DNA from: Ephemerocybe angulata
Lineage: Eukaryota > Basidiomycota > Agaricomycetes > Agaricales > Psathyrellaceae
Assembly (NCBI GenBank): GCA_013368325.1
Contig: JAACJK010000001.1
Coordinates: 2,170,001-2,234,000 of the forward strand
DNA: 64,000 nucleotides
Direction: 5' to 3'
In this document: positions 35,201-46,554 of the stretch, one piece after another
How positions within the stretch are numbered: position 1 is the first letter of the stretch
Layout: every line of letters starts with the position of its first letter
Position numbers and translations under genes: made by a program
Notes under the pieces: model-generated
The model's database searches: none
What the model was told of the DNA's origin: nothing
What the model saw: only the letters and a program-made list of their open reading frames with translations

Positions 35201-38200
35201 GGCTTGCTTTCCACCCATCGCAACCTCTCTTGGCGGCTGCACTCCATAATGGAAGCGTTCAATTGTGGAATTATCGGATGGGAATCTTGGTGGATAGGTT
35301 CGAGGAACACGAAGGTGCGTTGCGATAACTCTCTCATTCGCAGTCCACTTATGAGGCCAATTTGCTTGGAACAGGCCCCGTCCGAGGCATTGCAATTCAC
35401 CCAACCCGACCGCTGCTGGTAACTGGAGGCGATGATTATAAAATCAAAGTGTGGGGTGCGTTCTTGGTCCCTCGAGTCCCGCTGCAGAAGGGGTGCATTG
35501 ACACGACAACCGCGATTTCCAGATATCCGCCTCAGAATCGCCGATGCCTGTTCACTCTCCACGGACACTTGGACTATGTCCGAACAGTCCAGTTCCATCA
35601 CGAGATGCCGTGTATTGTGCGTTCATTCTACCCCATCGACTGCCATGTACTGTGGTTGCTTACCGCTGACTGCAGATCCCCGCCTCCGACGACCAAACCA
35701 TACGTATCTGGAACAGCACCTCAAGGCAATGCATCGCCACCCTCACCGGGCACTTGCACTATGTCATGTCCGCCCAGTTCCATCCCAAGGAGGATCTCAT
35801 CGTTTCCGCATCAATGGACCAGACTCTGCGCGTCTGGGACATCTCGGCTCTCTCCTCAAAGCGCCCAGCGGCGGGCCCCAGAATCAAGGTTCTGGAAGCA
35901 CCGGCCCTGCGAACTTTAGGCCTTCGACTCGTTCTCTACAGTCAAGCACGTTTTGGAGGGCCACGACCGCGGTGATAACTACGCCATGTTCCACCTCACC
36001 CTTCCTCTAATCATCTTCGCCGACGACGATCGCGTTATCAAGGTATGGCGGATGAGCGAGACGAAGGCCTGGGAGGTCGATTCGTGCCGCGGCCACTTCA
36101 ACAATGTGTCCAACGCCCTCTTCCACCCCAAGCACGAGCTGGTCGTGTCGTGCGGAGAGGACAAGACGATGCGCGTGTGGGACTTGGCTAAGCGGACCGC
36201 GATCCAGGCGTTTAGGAGAGAACACGATCGGTTCTGGGTGCTCGCTGCCCATCCCAATCTCAACCTGTTTGCTGCTGGTCACGACAGTGGGTTGATTGTA
36301 TTCAAGCTCGAGAGGGAGCGTCCGGCGTTCTATGTGAACCAGGATACCCTGAGCTACGTCCGGGACAAGTACGTTCCCGCGTATGATTTCAATACAGGGT
36401 CGGATATTGGGTTGTTGAGCGTGAAGAAGTTCGGAACGCTCAGTTTTAACCCGGCGGAACGCGCGGTGCTCTTGACCATCAGCTCGGATACTTAATGGCA
36501 TTTACGAGTTGGCCAACTTGCCCCAACAGGCTCGGGCTGAGTGGATGGGAAGAGGGGTAACGGCCAAAGTGCGATCTTTGTTGCGCGCAACAGGTTTGCC
36601 ATTCTCAACAAGGCCAGCCAGGTACGATTATATATAGCTTGCTTCCTGTCGGCATTTCACTGACACCCATGTTGTAGCTCATCGAAGTCAGGGATCTCTC
36701 CAACATGGTCGTGAAGAGCATCGAGCCACCCGTTCTGACCAACGAGATCTTCTACGGTGGAACGGCCTGTTTGGTCCTCAGCTCGACGACCTCGGTTGTC
36801 CTGTACGATATTCAGCAACAAAAGACTATAGGCGAGATCAACAGCCCGCTCGATCTTCTGGAGCAATGACGGAAGCTTGGTGGCGTCGATGAGCAAGCAC
36901 AGTGCGTAGAATCTCTGTGCACAGTCCTCTCCTCAATTAAGCACCCTCCATTAGCTATTACTGTCGCAAACAAGAACTTCTCCCAGCACAGTCTTGTTCA
37001 CGAGACCATCCGTATCAAGTCTGGTGCTTGGGATGACGCTGGCGTGTTCATCTACTCAACGCTCAACCACATCAAATACTGCCTGTCCCAGGGGTCCGTA
37101 GCGCAAGCGTCATCCCATAACATCTCAAATTGGTTGAAAAACTTACCGTGACTTACAGTGACAATGGTGTCATCTGCACCCTCGACAACCCTGACTGTCT
37201 ACTGCCTCGATCGCTCCGCCCGCCCGAAGACCATCACTTTCGATTCCACAGAATACCGCTTCAAGTTGGCTCTGCTCAAGGACAACTATGAAGAGATGCC
37301 TTACATTATCCGCACCTCGACCTTGCTTGGGCAGAGTATCATTGCTTACCTCCGGAAGAAGGGATTCCCTGAGGTGTGTTCCTTTTTTTTTTTGGCCCAT
37401 TTTCATCGTTAGAAGGACTGAAGGTTAACGCAATGAACAGACCGCGCTGCACTTCGTTCAAGATACCAACATTCGTTTCGAGCTGGCTATCGAGTGCGGC
37501 AACTTGGAGATTGCAATAGAAATGGCGAAACAGATCAACCGGGCTGACTGCTGGAACCGTCTTGCCCAGTAGGCCTTGAAGCAGGGTAACCACAAGGTCT
37601 GTCGAAACTGGTTTTGGTGCTTCACGCTTGTGCTTACTGCTCGACCATTCATCAGATTGTCGAGAAGGCCTATCAGCAGACTAAGAACTTCGACAAGCTC
37701 TCCTTCCTCTACCTCGCTGTTGGCAGCAAGGACAAGCTCCAGAAGATGCAGAAGATTGCTGATGCCCGTGGGGACTCCATGTCGCGATTCCACAATGCCC
37801 TCTTCGCTGGCGATATTGAAGGCCGGATCTCTGTCTTTCGTGATGTAGGACTCTGTGAGTTGCACTCGTGATTTTGTTCGAAGTCAAACTAACATGCTGT
37901 TTAGACCCTCTTGCTTACCTGACGGCGAGGACGAACGGACTCGACGACATTGCTGCTGAGATCCTCGAGGCTGCTGGGCTTACTGAAGCTGCTATCGACG
38001 ATGTACCGTCCTATGGAACCTCAAGACCGCCCGTGATAACCTCAACCTCCGACCTTGTCTGGCCGTCAGTTTTAACTTGGGAGAGCTTCTTCGACGAAGC
38101 GTTGGCTAATGGCGTCCTCGAGGGCGGTGTCGAGCCTGAGTATGTCAATGGAGATGCTGCTGCTGCCGGTGCACATAGCGCACTCGATGCCTGGGCGAAG

Positions 38201-38995
38201 GAGGAGGAGCACGACGATATTGATCCTGAAGAAGGTGGCTGGGACCTCGATGCTGATGCTGGAGATGAGCTCCATGCGCCTGAAGCTGAGACAGCCGTTG
38301 AGGAGGAGGAGGAGTTGGGTGCGGGTGCAACCCCTGGGCCTAATGAAACTGACCTTTGGGTGTGCAACTCGCCACTGGCTGCCGATCACGTCGCTGCTGG
38401 TTCGTTCGAAACGGCGATGCAGGTGAGCCCATTTCCCTGACTTGAATATTCAGGAGCTTATCTTGTGTTCCACAGCTCCTTACCCGCCAATTCGGTGTCG
38501 TCAACTTCGCCCCTTTGAAGCCCCTGTTTGTGTCAATATACCGGTCGGCACATGTATACCCCACCACGTTTGCTTCGCTACCACCCCTTGCGCTGCATCT
38601 GAGGCGCAACCCATGAGAGTCGTCGCCCATAAAAGTTTTGCCGATCGCTGTGCGGTCGTTGCAGTCAGTGCGCGCTGAGCTCCTGGAGGGTTATTGCAGC
38701 GTGTCAGGAAACAAGCTCGCGGACGCCCAGACCACTTCCGCTCGGTGCTCGAGGCCTTGTTGCTCGTGGTCCTCACCTCTGACGATGAAGCCAGACGGGT
38801 GCGCATGCTACGAGAAGTCTTTGGGAAATATCGTCTAACCATGAAACCTTTGACAGTGGGGAGAAAAGGTGACAGCTGCCCGTGAATACCTCCTTGGTGT
38901 ACCATCGAGATCGAGAGGCGTCGTGTCGCGGAAGAGGAGCCAGCAAACCAGACCCGCAACTTGGAGCTCGCAGCGTACTTCACCCACTGCCAGCT
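35201..38995 (+). pseudogene. COP1: Coatomer alpha (COPI) body, right arm
   Basis: COPI alpha forms part of the coat of Golgi-to-ER vesicles. From 35201 the exons read [58 protein letters not shown] (in two pieces), [62 protein letters not shown] and [20 protein letters not shown]: the WD40 propeller. Then follow YDIQQQKTIGEINSP, KSGAWDDAGVFIYSTLNHI, LALLKDNYEEMPYIIRTS, AYQQTKNFDKLSFLYLA, a DEEGGWDLD-like acidic stretch and [16 protein letters not shown] of the C-terminal domain. Frame breaks occur near 35870, 35921, 36490, 36520 and 38900, a nonsense codon (TAG for CAG) at 37570-37572, and the conserved PYVPPR-type segment near 36437 is missing. The first 13 and last 100 or so residues are absent. 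It cannot make functional protein. Confidence 0.92.
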
Positions 38996-41900
38996 GCAAC
39001 CGCCCTATCCACCGGCTTTCGCCTCGAACGAACCACAAGATCCCCGACCTATCCTCCATTCTACTTCCCCTACCCCAATTATCAACAAGAGTCCAACGAG
39101 CACAGTCGACTTTTCGCACGAGGCTGAATCCGAATCGAGGGTGGACACGGCATCGTCGCCTCATGCACCCGCAAACCATGTACTATTCCACCTAGCCCCA
39201 GCTCCCCCCGGCGGTCCACGACGGCACAACCCATTCCTCAAGTACATGGACGACAACGATTCGGGTCTGGAGTCCAGCCCACCGCAAGTCAACAGGGCGA
39301 TCACAGCAGAGTCGGAGCTATCATCAGGATTCACGTTCCCGTCACCTTCAAGTGCAACCTCCCCTCGACGGCCACACAGCAGCAAATCGACTGCATTCAA
39401 CCCCAGCTCCACAGCGCGTCCCGGTCGATACACTTCGACGCTCTCGAGCCCAGCAGCAGTTCCTGCACGGGTTAATGTGAACCAGGGCTATGGAACGAGG
39501 GCGCGGAAGAACACTGCATGCCTGGAGATGAAGAAGGCTGCGATACGCAGGGCGTCTGCGGTCGCGCAGGATGTCAACGCCGCTTTACAGCAGTCTGATT
39601 TCCAGCGGCCACATACAACTAGCGGTACCGGTAGTAGGAGGGGACTTACCACGAAGGGGTGGCATGGCCGACTACTGAGGCGGGGGTGTATGAGGAGGAT
39701 GAGGGCGAGGGTGAAGGGGATATGGCGGAGGAAGATGATATGCATACCGAGAGGGCGTCGGGGTGGGTGCGTACATTGAGGAGAACGCGGACGACGTCAT
39801 ATTATCCCTCAGGCTGTGAAGGCCCTCGGTGTAAGTGTGGGCATGAGGTCCTGGAGCAAGAAGAGACGCTTGAGGAGGGGGAGTTAGAAGGACAGGAACC
39901 GGAGTCGGGCGGGCTCTACACGCAGTTCCACGACCCCTACCTTGGGCATGAGCCACAGGTCGCGGAAATGGATCGTGCGTCTGCTCGGTATGCGAATTTG
40001 GCGATGAGCAAGGAGATTCCACATCTTGTGGGCGTGACGACGAGGATTGAGTATGAGAGATATAGGAGGGGTTATGTTCAGTGAGTCTTCTTATGCGTCC
40101 TGTCAGAGTCGACGTTGACGATCTGTCCTGTAACTAGTCCTGTCGTGGCGTCGCAACCACATATCATGGAACCCCTCAAAACCTCATTCCGTGCCCCTCG
40201 AGCTCCTGAAGGATGGAAGCTCTTTGTCCACCCTGAAGGAACGAGGTACTTCTACTGCGAGTCCCCCGAAAACGTGCGTTTCATCCCTGCTTTGGCGCCC
40301 TCAGGACTACATGGGCCAAATCTTCGACTACATGACACGAAACGACATCGCCTTTCGCCGCCCTCTCAAACCTACCAAGAAACGTGGTTCAGAAGAACGG
40401 AAAACGTATCCTCAGGATATCGCGCCCGTCGTCCTGGTCCTCGAATTCAGGCTCACTGGGCGTATCGGATACTACTTCGTCTCGCACCCGACGCAGACGC
40501 TCTTCTGACTCGACCCTTTCGATTTCGGATTCATGCTGGGGGAGGTACATGTGGAGCAGACGGAGTGGCTTGTCGGTCTGCAGATGCGGAGCCATTATTG
40601 GTACCATAGTGACTTGTTCCCGCATTTATATGAGCTTAGTGACAGGGCTTGGGGGAGGCCGATGACTTTGTGGGATATTGGATTGGAGGTGAGTTGAGCT
40701 TCCTGCAATTTGTGATGTTGGATGGTCGTGTTGAATGGGCGCTTAGATGCGGTGACAAGTGCGGCCTCGACGACGGAGCCGAGGGACCTGGACGAGCTGA
40801 AAGTTATGCAGGGAATCGTACATCGGTATGAGGGGAAGAAGTGGGAGAAGAGGAGGATGAGTCATGGGGAGAGGAGAGTCATATGTGAACTATTGGGTCT
40901 CTTCAGTTGCCGCTGTCAATTATATGGGAACTAACGAAATTCTGCATCGATTTTAGGTCGATTACTCAGCGAATTTTGCAAGGGGCCTCTCATGCTGCAT
41001 CTGCGATTGCAAGCTTATGGGGTTTCAATTTGACAGATCACGAAAGATTCCTTAATCTATATGGCGAACGAGGAGCGCGGCTGAACCTCACATAATCTAT
41101 CCACTACTCTCCCCACCGGCTTCAAAAATGGGTTGAGGCCTCCGTACTCGGGCAGCACAGGCCATGGTGGACTACTATCTTTGGATCATCCACTTCCAGT
41201 GACACTGATAGCAGCGGAAGCTAGTGGCGGTGGGCGCAGACCCCTCGCCAGATCCTGCAGTACGGGCTATGGCCAAAAAGTCCCTATGGATGATGACCTT
41301 GTTGTCGATAGGGATGTTCGGGAGCCCGACGATGCATATGAGGAGATTGAGGGAGATGACGGTGGAGGAGATAGTGAGCAAGCATTCTTTGGCGAAGTCT
41401 GCTGAAAAGATGGTGGAGGAGTGGAGAGACATCACATTATATGTGAGTACACGGTCCTTTCATGATGGATTCGTCGAGATTAATTGAGCTCGTAGGGCAC
41501 TGTCGTCTTGACGGCCAATGTGTCGTTCCTTACTATTCAAAGCGTGGATAATGCTGGGGCTGTGGGCGGGACGAGCAAAGAGCGAGTTATTTTTCGATCT
41601 TGGCGAGCATGGGGACGATTGTGTTTAGTTTGCTGCTTTTAAGGCAGCATCGGGAGGCCATGAACGTCAGTAGAGGTCTCGCCACTCCCTGATTACTCCA
41701 ACTAACGTCTTATCCTCTACAGTTAACATTTGTCGCTCACCGAAGTCTCAAGACGGGGCCTAGAGTCATTGGCGTTGATGTACGCCTTGCCATTTGCTCT
41801 GTTAATCTGGTCGTACGTATCCTCTCACACTGGAGCTACTGCTAGATGGATGACTTACGATTTTGATACAGGATGATCTCCTTCTTTGTCTCCTTCTTGC

Positions 41901-42252
41901 TCTGGGCGATATTTGCGGCATACGAAAAGGAGGCGTACCGCGAAGGCTGCACGGAGGGCTAAAGGAATGGGGCACAAAACAGACTTCAAAAGCCGTGCAA
42001 TCGGCGAAGAACCGGCTGTCAGCATCAGTCGAGCAGGCTACGGAAAAGGAGCATAGGAGGAGTGGGAGCAGTATGACTGTGACTGGGGCAGAAGCGTTGC
42101 CTGCGTATAGTGCGGAGGCGCGCGCGATGCATAAGAGGAAGAGGAGCACGCTGCTTGTGGTTGGGGATTGGCTGGGTTCACTCGGTCATCGGAAGAGGGA
42201 TAGCACCATTGAAGATGGGGTCTCGAACGGAGGCGTTTCGGAAAGGATTTAA
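38996..42252 (+). pseudogene. WW-type membrane protein gene, 5' truncated, right arm
   Basis: Starts abruptly after coatomer CQLQPP. A proline/serine-rich segment ([37 protein letters not shown]) leads to ARYANLAMSKEIPHLVGVTT, an intron (40081-40138) and EGWKLFVHPEGTRYFY, the WW-like start seen in a large Agaricomycete-specific family. Then EFRLTGRIGYYFVSHPTQTLF, LDPFDFGFMLGEVHVEQTEW, HYWYHSDLFPHLYELSD, RDLDELKVMQGIVHRYEGKK, HERFLNLYG and C-terminal membrane-like segments (SIGMFGSP region, ISFFVSFLLWAIFAAYEKEAY) follow. Frame changes, TGA for TGG at 40506-40508 and TAA after GARLNLT show decay. Function of the family is unknown. Its end lies 208 bases before coatomer exon 1, so the two genes were probably neighbours on one strand. 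Confidence 0.6.
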
Positions 42253-42460
42253 ATATGTATTATCAGTTAGAAGGTCTCTAGAAACAAATGTGGTTATTCC
42301 TGTAGCATACCCATGTACCGTGTATTTACCAACTCGATCCGCGTACGGAGTATCGAGGCTCTCTTCTAATCCCTGCTGCCCCATTCATATCTCATTTCTT
42401 CCTCTCTTCCACATTACCTTAGATCAGCGAGGGAAGACATAATCTGCGAGCATATCTGTT

Positions 42461-42500
42461 ATGCTCACCAAGTTCGAGTCAAAAAGCAACCGTGCAATGG
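42461..42500 (+). pseudogene. COP1: Coatomer alpha exon 1, right arm
   Basis: Codes MLTKFESKSNRAM and the first base of the next glycine codon, then a GTATGT donor. Yeast Ret1 and human COPA begin almost the same way and continue K/R-G-L/I-A-FHP, which is how the body copy at 35201 starts. Exon 1 is therefore correctly oriented but sits after, not before, the body; module B replaces intron 1 from about 42515. Confidence 0.87.
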
Positions 42501-42514
42501 GTATGTATTCGAGC

Positions 42515-43085
42515 ACCAGCGTCCGAATCGTCGGATCTACCGAATATGTCCACATGTTCCCAGGATTTTTGCCTCCGACGAATGTCCCAAATCTGACATC
42601 CGACGGTTTGTCTCTACTCCATCTCCAGGAATTGGCCATTTGAACTGAGCAAGTCGGCCAGAATCTACACATAATGTCACGTACGTCGCTGTCAGGTACG
42701 TCTCGAACGACACTTTCAGGCTAAATCGTCTCTAATCGCATCATTCCTCCTTCGACATCTCGTTTCTGTCCGTCCAGACCCACCCAGCGCCTGATACTCG
42801 ACAAACATAGGAGCTGGGTGCGGCCCTGTTGTGTGTGTCACTGTTCTGGCCTTTCTCACCCCTCCGCGCCTTGCACTTCTTCTTCGTCCCTACTCGACGG
42901 GGTCCCAGCACCATGAATACCCTCACTTCTGCGGCATCGGCTCCTGCATCAAGCCGACTCTGTGCGCGAGCTCGTTTGTGACCAATCAACGAAATCCGGG
43001 CCCGACCGCTGCTACTCCCGCATATGCAGGAGATTATATACCCCAAGGTGAGCACCGCATATTGTGAATAGCAGAACGTGGAACT
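42515..43085 (+). repeat. Module B/B2 in right arm
   Basis: Starts CACCAGCGTCCGAATCGTCG and matches 15765-16360 and 51090-51680. It ends AACGTGGAACTGAAACTCGA, then jumps directly to the TRA1 D module, skipping G, X and F. Confidence 0.85.
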
Positions 43086-43095
43086 GAAACTCGAC

Positions 43096-43580
43096 TCTAC
43101 TCGGCAGCGGCCGACCTCATCCACAACATCAAGAGGACCTATCATTCGACCAGCTAGCAAGCACGCATTGTGCATGTTTACTCGTCGCTCCTATCCAACT
43201 CATTGCTTGGCTTCCGTCTCCACATATCTTCTTTGCCAAAGTTATTTCCGCTTTACCGACACAATCGTTGCAAAGTCTCATAGCAAAGCAAAGCGAAGCC
43301 TGTGTGTCATCCAACCCGTGGCTAGCGCAGCTCTGGAGAAGGCTAGGGCAGCTGCGAGGGTCAGGACAGAGGCAGCTCCTCGAGAAACGACCATCGAAGG
43401 GTCCTTTGTCGAGAATCAAAGCCCATAGGTGGTGCATCGAATGTGTTAGAGAACTTAAAGGCTGTTATAAACGGTGCGCCGTTATCTTTTCTTCTCGTCT
43501 CGCACCTGGTCTGACGGAGGTACAGAATGTCGGCAACTCTATCATGCACTTTTTACGTGGCTTCCGCGTTATCCTAATCG
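43096..43580 (+). pseudogene. TRA1: TRA1 fragment (module D), right arm, truncated
   Basis: Matches 4858-5340. Frames give RSYPTHCLASVSTYLLCQ, FTDTIVAK, VQNVGNSIMHFLRGFRVILIA, consistent with the Tra1 N-terminal third. Homology stops at 43580. Confidence 0.75.
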
Positions 43581-44620
43581 CTCTGAGGCCAGTTGAAGAT
43601 GGAAAATGTCCAACTTCCGGGCTGGACACCGCGATTGAAACCATTTCGAAACGTTCTGGCCAATCGTGGGCAAGAGGTGGACATGTTCGTTACAACCTTG
43701 CAATATAACCACTTGCCAAGTACCCTGGATCCGTTGTCTTCGACACATGCCGCAGTACTCCCCGAATACTCTGGCCAATCAGCTCCCCCTTAACTCGAGG
43801 TCGCCCCTCCGCTTCCTCTGCGAGTGCAATACCTTGATTGTTGTCTTTGAGTATGAGTCTGTACGACCTACATAAGTATGACAGTTGACTGGCGCTTGTT
43901 GGGCGCTTTGCTCGTGTTTGGATCATGATGCCGTTGATGCCCACTGGCCCTGATCTGATCATATTACTCTGCATCTAAGTACCTCCTTCCCCCACTGATT
44001 CGGTTTAAATCAGCACCATGCGGTGAAGCGACTGCAACCTCACCAGGACATTGCCTCTTTGTGCCGCTATGCTACCCCGCCAGACCGTGCTGCGAGGGGC
44101 CTTTGCATAATGGGGACGATGAGGCACCGGACTCGGGGGACCTGAACCATGAGGTCGGTGGGAGTTCGAAATTGTTAACGTTTTGGCCCTGGCACATTTA
44201 AAAGGTTAGTTCTCTCCGTGTACTACAGGATCTGTGGTGCAGATATGATGACGACTCTATTCCTAAGAGTGTCATGTCAATGAGCGTTCAGAATCCAGAG
44301 TTGTACGCATTGGCGAAATAGGGAACAAGTCGGGCTCGCAACACCAATATCGACTAAAGGTAGTGAAATCCCTTGTCAATGCAAGTGCACAAACCGCGGA
44401 TTCCGAGTGACGGTGTCTTATTTGGGTAGGCTTCGTGGTCCGTTGATTACGTTCGGCTTCGAGTTCGGCGCAGGGCCTTCACTTTCCCTTCGAACCGCCT
44501 TCACTGATCTAGTGTCAATTGCAAGACGGTTACGCTGGGCTACATAGCACCAGTTGATTGAAACCATTGCGTGTGTGGCATACTCTCTACTTTTTGGGCG
44601 GCCCTGACATAACATCTTGA
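43581..44620. other. No gene seen
   Basis: Sequence outside the right arm. Short open frames only; no repeat copy found in the window. Confidence 0.5.
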
Positions 44621-44625
44621 ATAGA

Positions 44626-44979
44626 ATGGCGTCTGCGGAACCCAAGAGCAACACAAGGCCTGAATGGTCATCCTCACCACTCTCTCAGAGTCGGAACTGG
44701 CGGAGAGCTTTACTTCTCTCTTACTGGGAGAGAGGTTGTGACTTCTTGCTCCGCCAGCATATCGAACGTCGAAGGGTCTGCATGCAAACGCTAATGAATG
44801 CATGCCTGATTCCTGAGGGAGATGTACGCGATTTAGAGCTCGAAAGCCGCCATGCCTGGCTCATCAGGGTGGAAGTCGTATGGTGCCGTCTGGGTGCCGT
44901 GGTCTGGCCTTGCATGGCTCTTGACATACTTGGTCGAGTGCCCTGCTATCATGCTTCTGTTTGGGCCACTATCTGGTAG
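44626..44979 (+). CDS. Small hypothetical protein
   Basis: An open frame of 117 codons from MASAEPKSNTRPEW to VWATIW. It contains WERGCDFLLRQHIERRRVC and a hydrophobic VWCRLGAVVWPCMALDILG stretch. No intron or family resemblance was found and nothing decides whether it is expressed. It may be chance. Confidence 0.2.
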   Translation: MASAEPKSNTRPEWSSSPLSQSRNWRRALLLSYWERGCDFLLRQHIERRRVCMQTLMNACLIPEGDVRDLELESRHAWLIRVEVVWCRLGAVVWPCMALDILGRVPCYHASVWATIW

Positions 44980-45208
44980 AAAGCTTATTGTAACGAACAC
45001 CGATGGAAGTTAGGCAAGCCGATTTCTATTGTATAATGTACTCGTTGCAGCCTTTGGTGCTGGTTCTATTACTCCCAGTTAATATTGCCGAGCATGGATT
45101 CGATACGAGACTCGCTGTGATCAACGGAACAAGGAGAAGATTGTAGAACTGGCGTATAAACTATCGTTGCTATGTAAGTTGTAAGTTCAAAGCCACACGA
45201 CCAATTAG

Positions 45209-45853
45209 CTAGAAGATGACGGCACAGCCGATGATCACTAGCGCAAGGCATCGATACTCTAAAAGCCAGAGAGAGAAGGCGATGAACAAAAGAATGAAGC
45301 GACGAAACCTCCATTCGAACCCCAAGCTTTGAATAGCATCCGGTACTGCAGATCCCCCCATCGAAGATGCCCGAAGCTGTTGCATATGTATGGATAGACT
45401 GGGGCTCACGATAGTGCGTGTCGTCACGGAAGTGTGGTCGTTCCCTAGCCTGCAGGCCTTGGCTGCCCCTCTGCAGGCTATACAGCTTTCGACGTGCTCG
45501 ATGTAATATTTGGGGCGATTGGGTTCTTTCCTTTCACACTTTTGGATGAGGAGGTGACACAGCTCGCAGACACGCAGATGATCTTCATAGAGCTCCAGTA
45601 CGTGCTTGGGTAGCACCAGTGGAGGAGGAAGGCGCGCGAGGTCGTTGCCATTTATGGTGATGCCAGCGAGCGATCCGGATGCGGGACGACCGGTGTCATG
45701 AAGAGAAGGGGATGTCCTCAGGCCATACGCGACCCTATTCGAGGGTTTCATGAGGGCTGGAGAGAAACGACAAAGATTAGTAACGTATATGTCGAATATC
45801 TTGAGCATCGACGAGGTGTACACACGTTGGGGATTATCGCTTTGAATCGACAT
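45209..45853 (-). CDS. Cysteine-rich, C-terminally membrane-anchored protein
   Basis: Unspliced it reads 214 residues. A likely intron at 45825-45757 (69 bp, GTGTGT, branch-like TTACTAATC, CTCCAG) keeps frame and gives 191 residues: MSIQSDNPQ joined to PLMKPSNRVAYG. The middle carries two similar cysteine patterns, CELCHLLIQKC and CIACRGAAKAC, plus H in HVESC, which could bind zinc. A hydrophobic stretch of about 35 residues (FILLFIAFSLWLLEY, CLALVIIGCAVIF) ends the protein, so it is probably tail-anchored with its N terminus in the cytosol. I do not recognise the family. The possible short repeat around the cysteines suggests a duplicated motif. Confidence 0.6.
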   Translation of the reverse strand: MSIQSDNPQRVYTSSMLKIFDIYVTNLCRFSPALMKPSNRVAYGLRTSPSLHDTGRPASGSLAGITINGNDLARLPPPLVLPKHVLELYEDHLRVCELCHLLIQKCERKEPNRPKYYIEHVESCIACRGAAKACRLGNDHTSVTTRTIVSPSLSIHMQQLRASSMGGSAVPDAIQSLGFEWRFRRFILLFIAFSLWLLEYRCLALVIIGCAVIF

Positions 45854-45968
45854 TGCGAACAGAGGTTCCGGGGAACTGCGGATACGAGTAGGGATTTTAC
45901 AGGCTTTTTAAATAACGCCTTTCTTGCATGGATGAAAGAAAGAAAGGGAAAATTGCCGCTGTGGACAA

Positions 45969-46063
45969 AGGACTCAGATGATAATATAAGGTCCATCTTC
46001 ATGAGGACTCAGATGATAAGGTCCATCTTCATGAGGACTCAGATGATATGGTCCATCTTCATG
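45969..46063. repeat. Short tandem repeat, three units
   Basis: Units of 35, 30 and 30 bases: AGGACTCAGATGATA, then (A)TATAAGGTCC or the shorter AGGTCC, then ATCTTCATG. The first unit has a 5-base insertion. It lies just upstream of the cysteine-rich gene and could influence its promoter. Confidence 0.85.
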
Positions 46064-46554
46064 CCACATCCCCAGTAAGGTGTCGAAAAGTACTAAGTAG
46101 GGTCTGACTGAAGAGTGAAGTCGTGTAGTTCGTCCGAGTCTCCGAGACAACCCTGAACAAAGCCACAGCATCGCATCGTCAGCTGACAATGGAAGAGTGA
46201 TGCTAGCAAAGGCTATAAACACTGCCAGTTATGAAACCAGACTCCTCAATAACGGGTAATACGAGATTTAGAATACCGAGATTTACAACTTCTACCATCG
46301 CCAGGGCGTCCCGCTTGGATCTTGTTGCCCAAACGCGGGCCTGTTGGCTGCTCATGGGCGCCTATCGGCGGGTGGTAACTTGAGCGCTGGGGCGTGAAGT
46401 TTGAAGCTGGGCCGAATCGTGTTTATGGAGGCAAGCCTGCAGGAACGAGTGCCAGCGAACGCCGCTGTCCGATTTGCTGGACTGAGTGCGGAGTGGTATA
46501 ATAATCCTGGGAAATGGATGACTTCCCTGAAGCAGTGTTTTAAGCTACCGTTTA

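Larger units (their letters stand above)
34614..43580 (+). repeat. Right arm of giant inverted repeat
   Basis: Reverse complement of 22559-31524. Inner edge TTGCCAGGCGTGCCTGAAAA at 34614; outer edge within the TRA1 fragment at GTTATCCTAATCGC, after which unrelated sequence (TCTGAGGCCAGTTGAAG) follows. In the left arm the TRA1 homology continues instead, so this end is the derived breakpoint. Confidence 0.95.

Noticed and set aside
42461..42643. Sixty-codon open frame as a small gene
   Set aside because: Only its first 13 codons are meaningful (coatomer exon 1); the rest is intron and module B.
22559..43580. Palindrome as a missing-adapter long-read artefact
   Set aside because: Such chimeras usually give arms meeting directly at one point with no unique loop; here there is a 3.1 kb loop with a near-intact gene and different outer flanks. 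An assembly error through repeats is still possible and is listed as a check.
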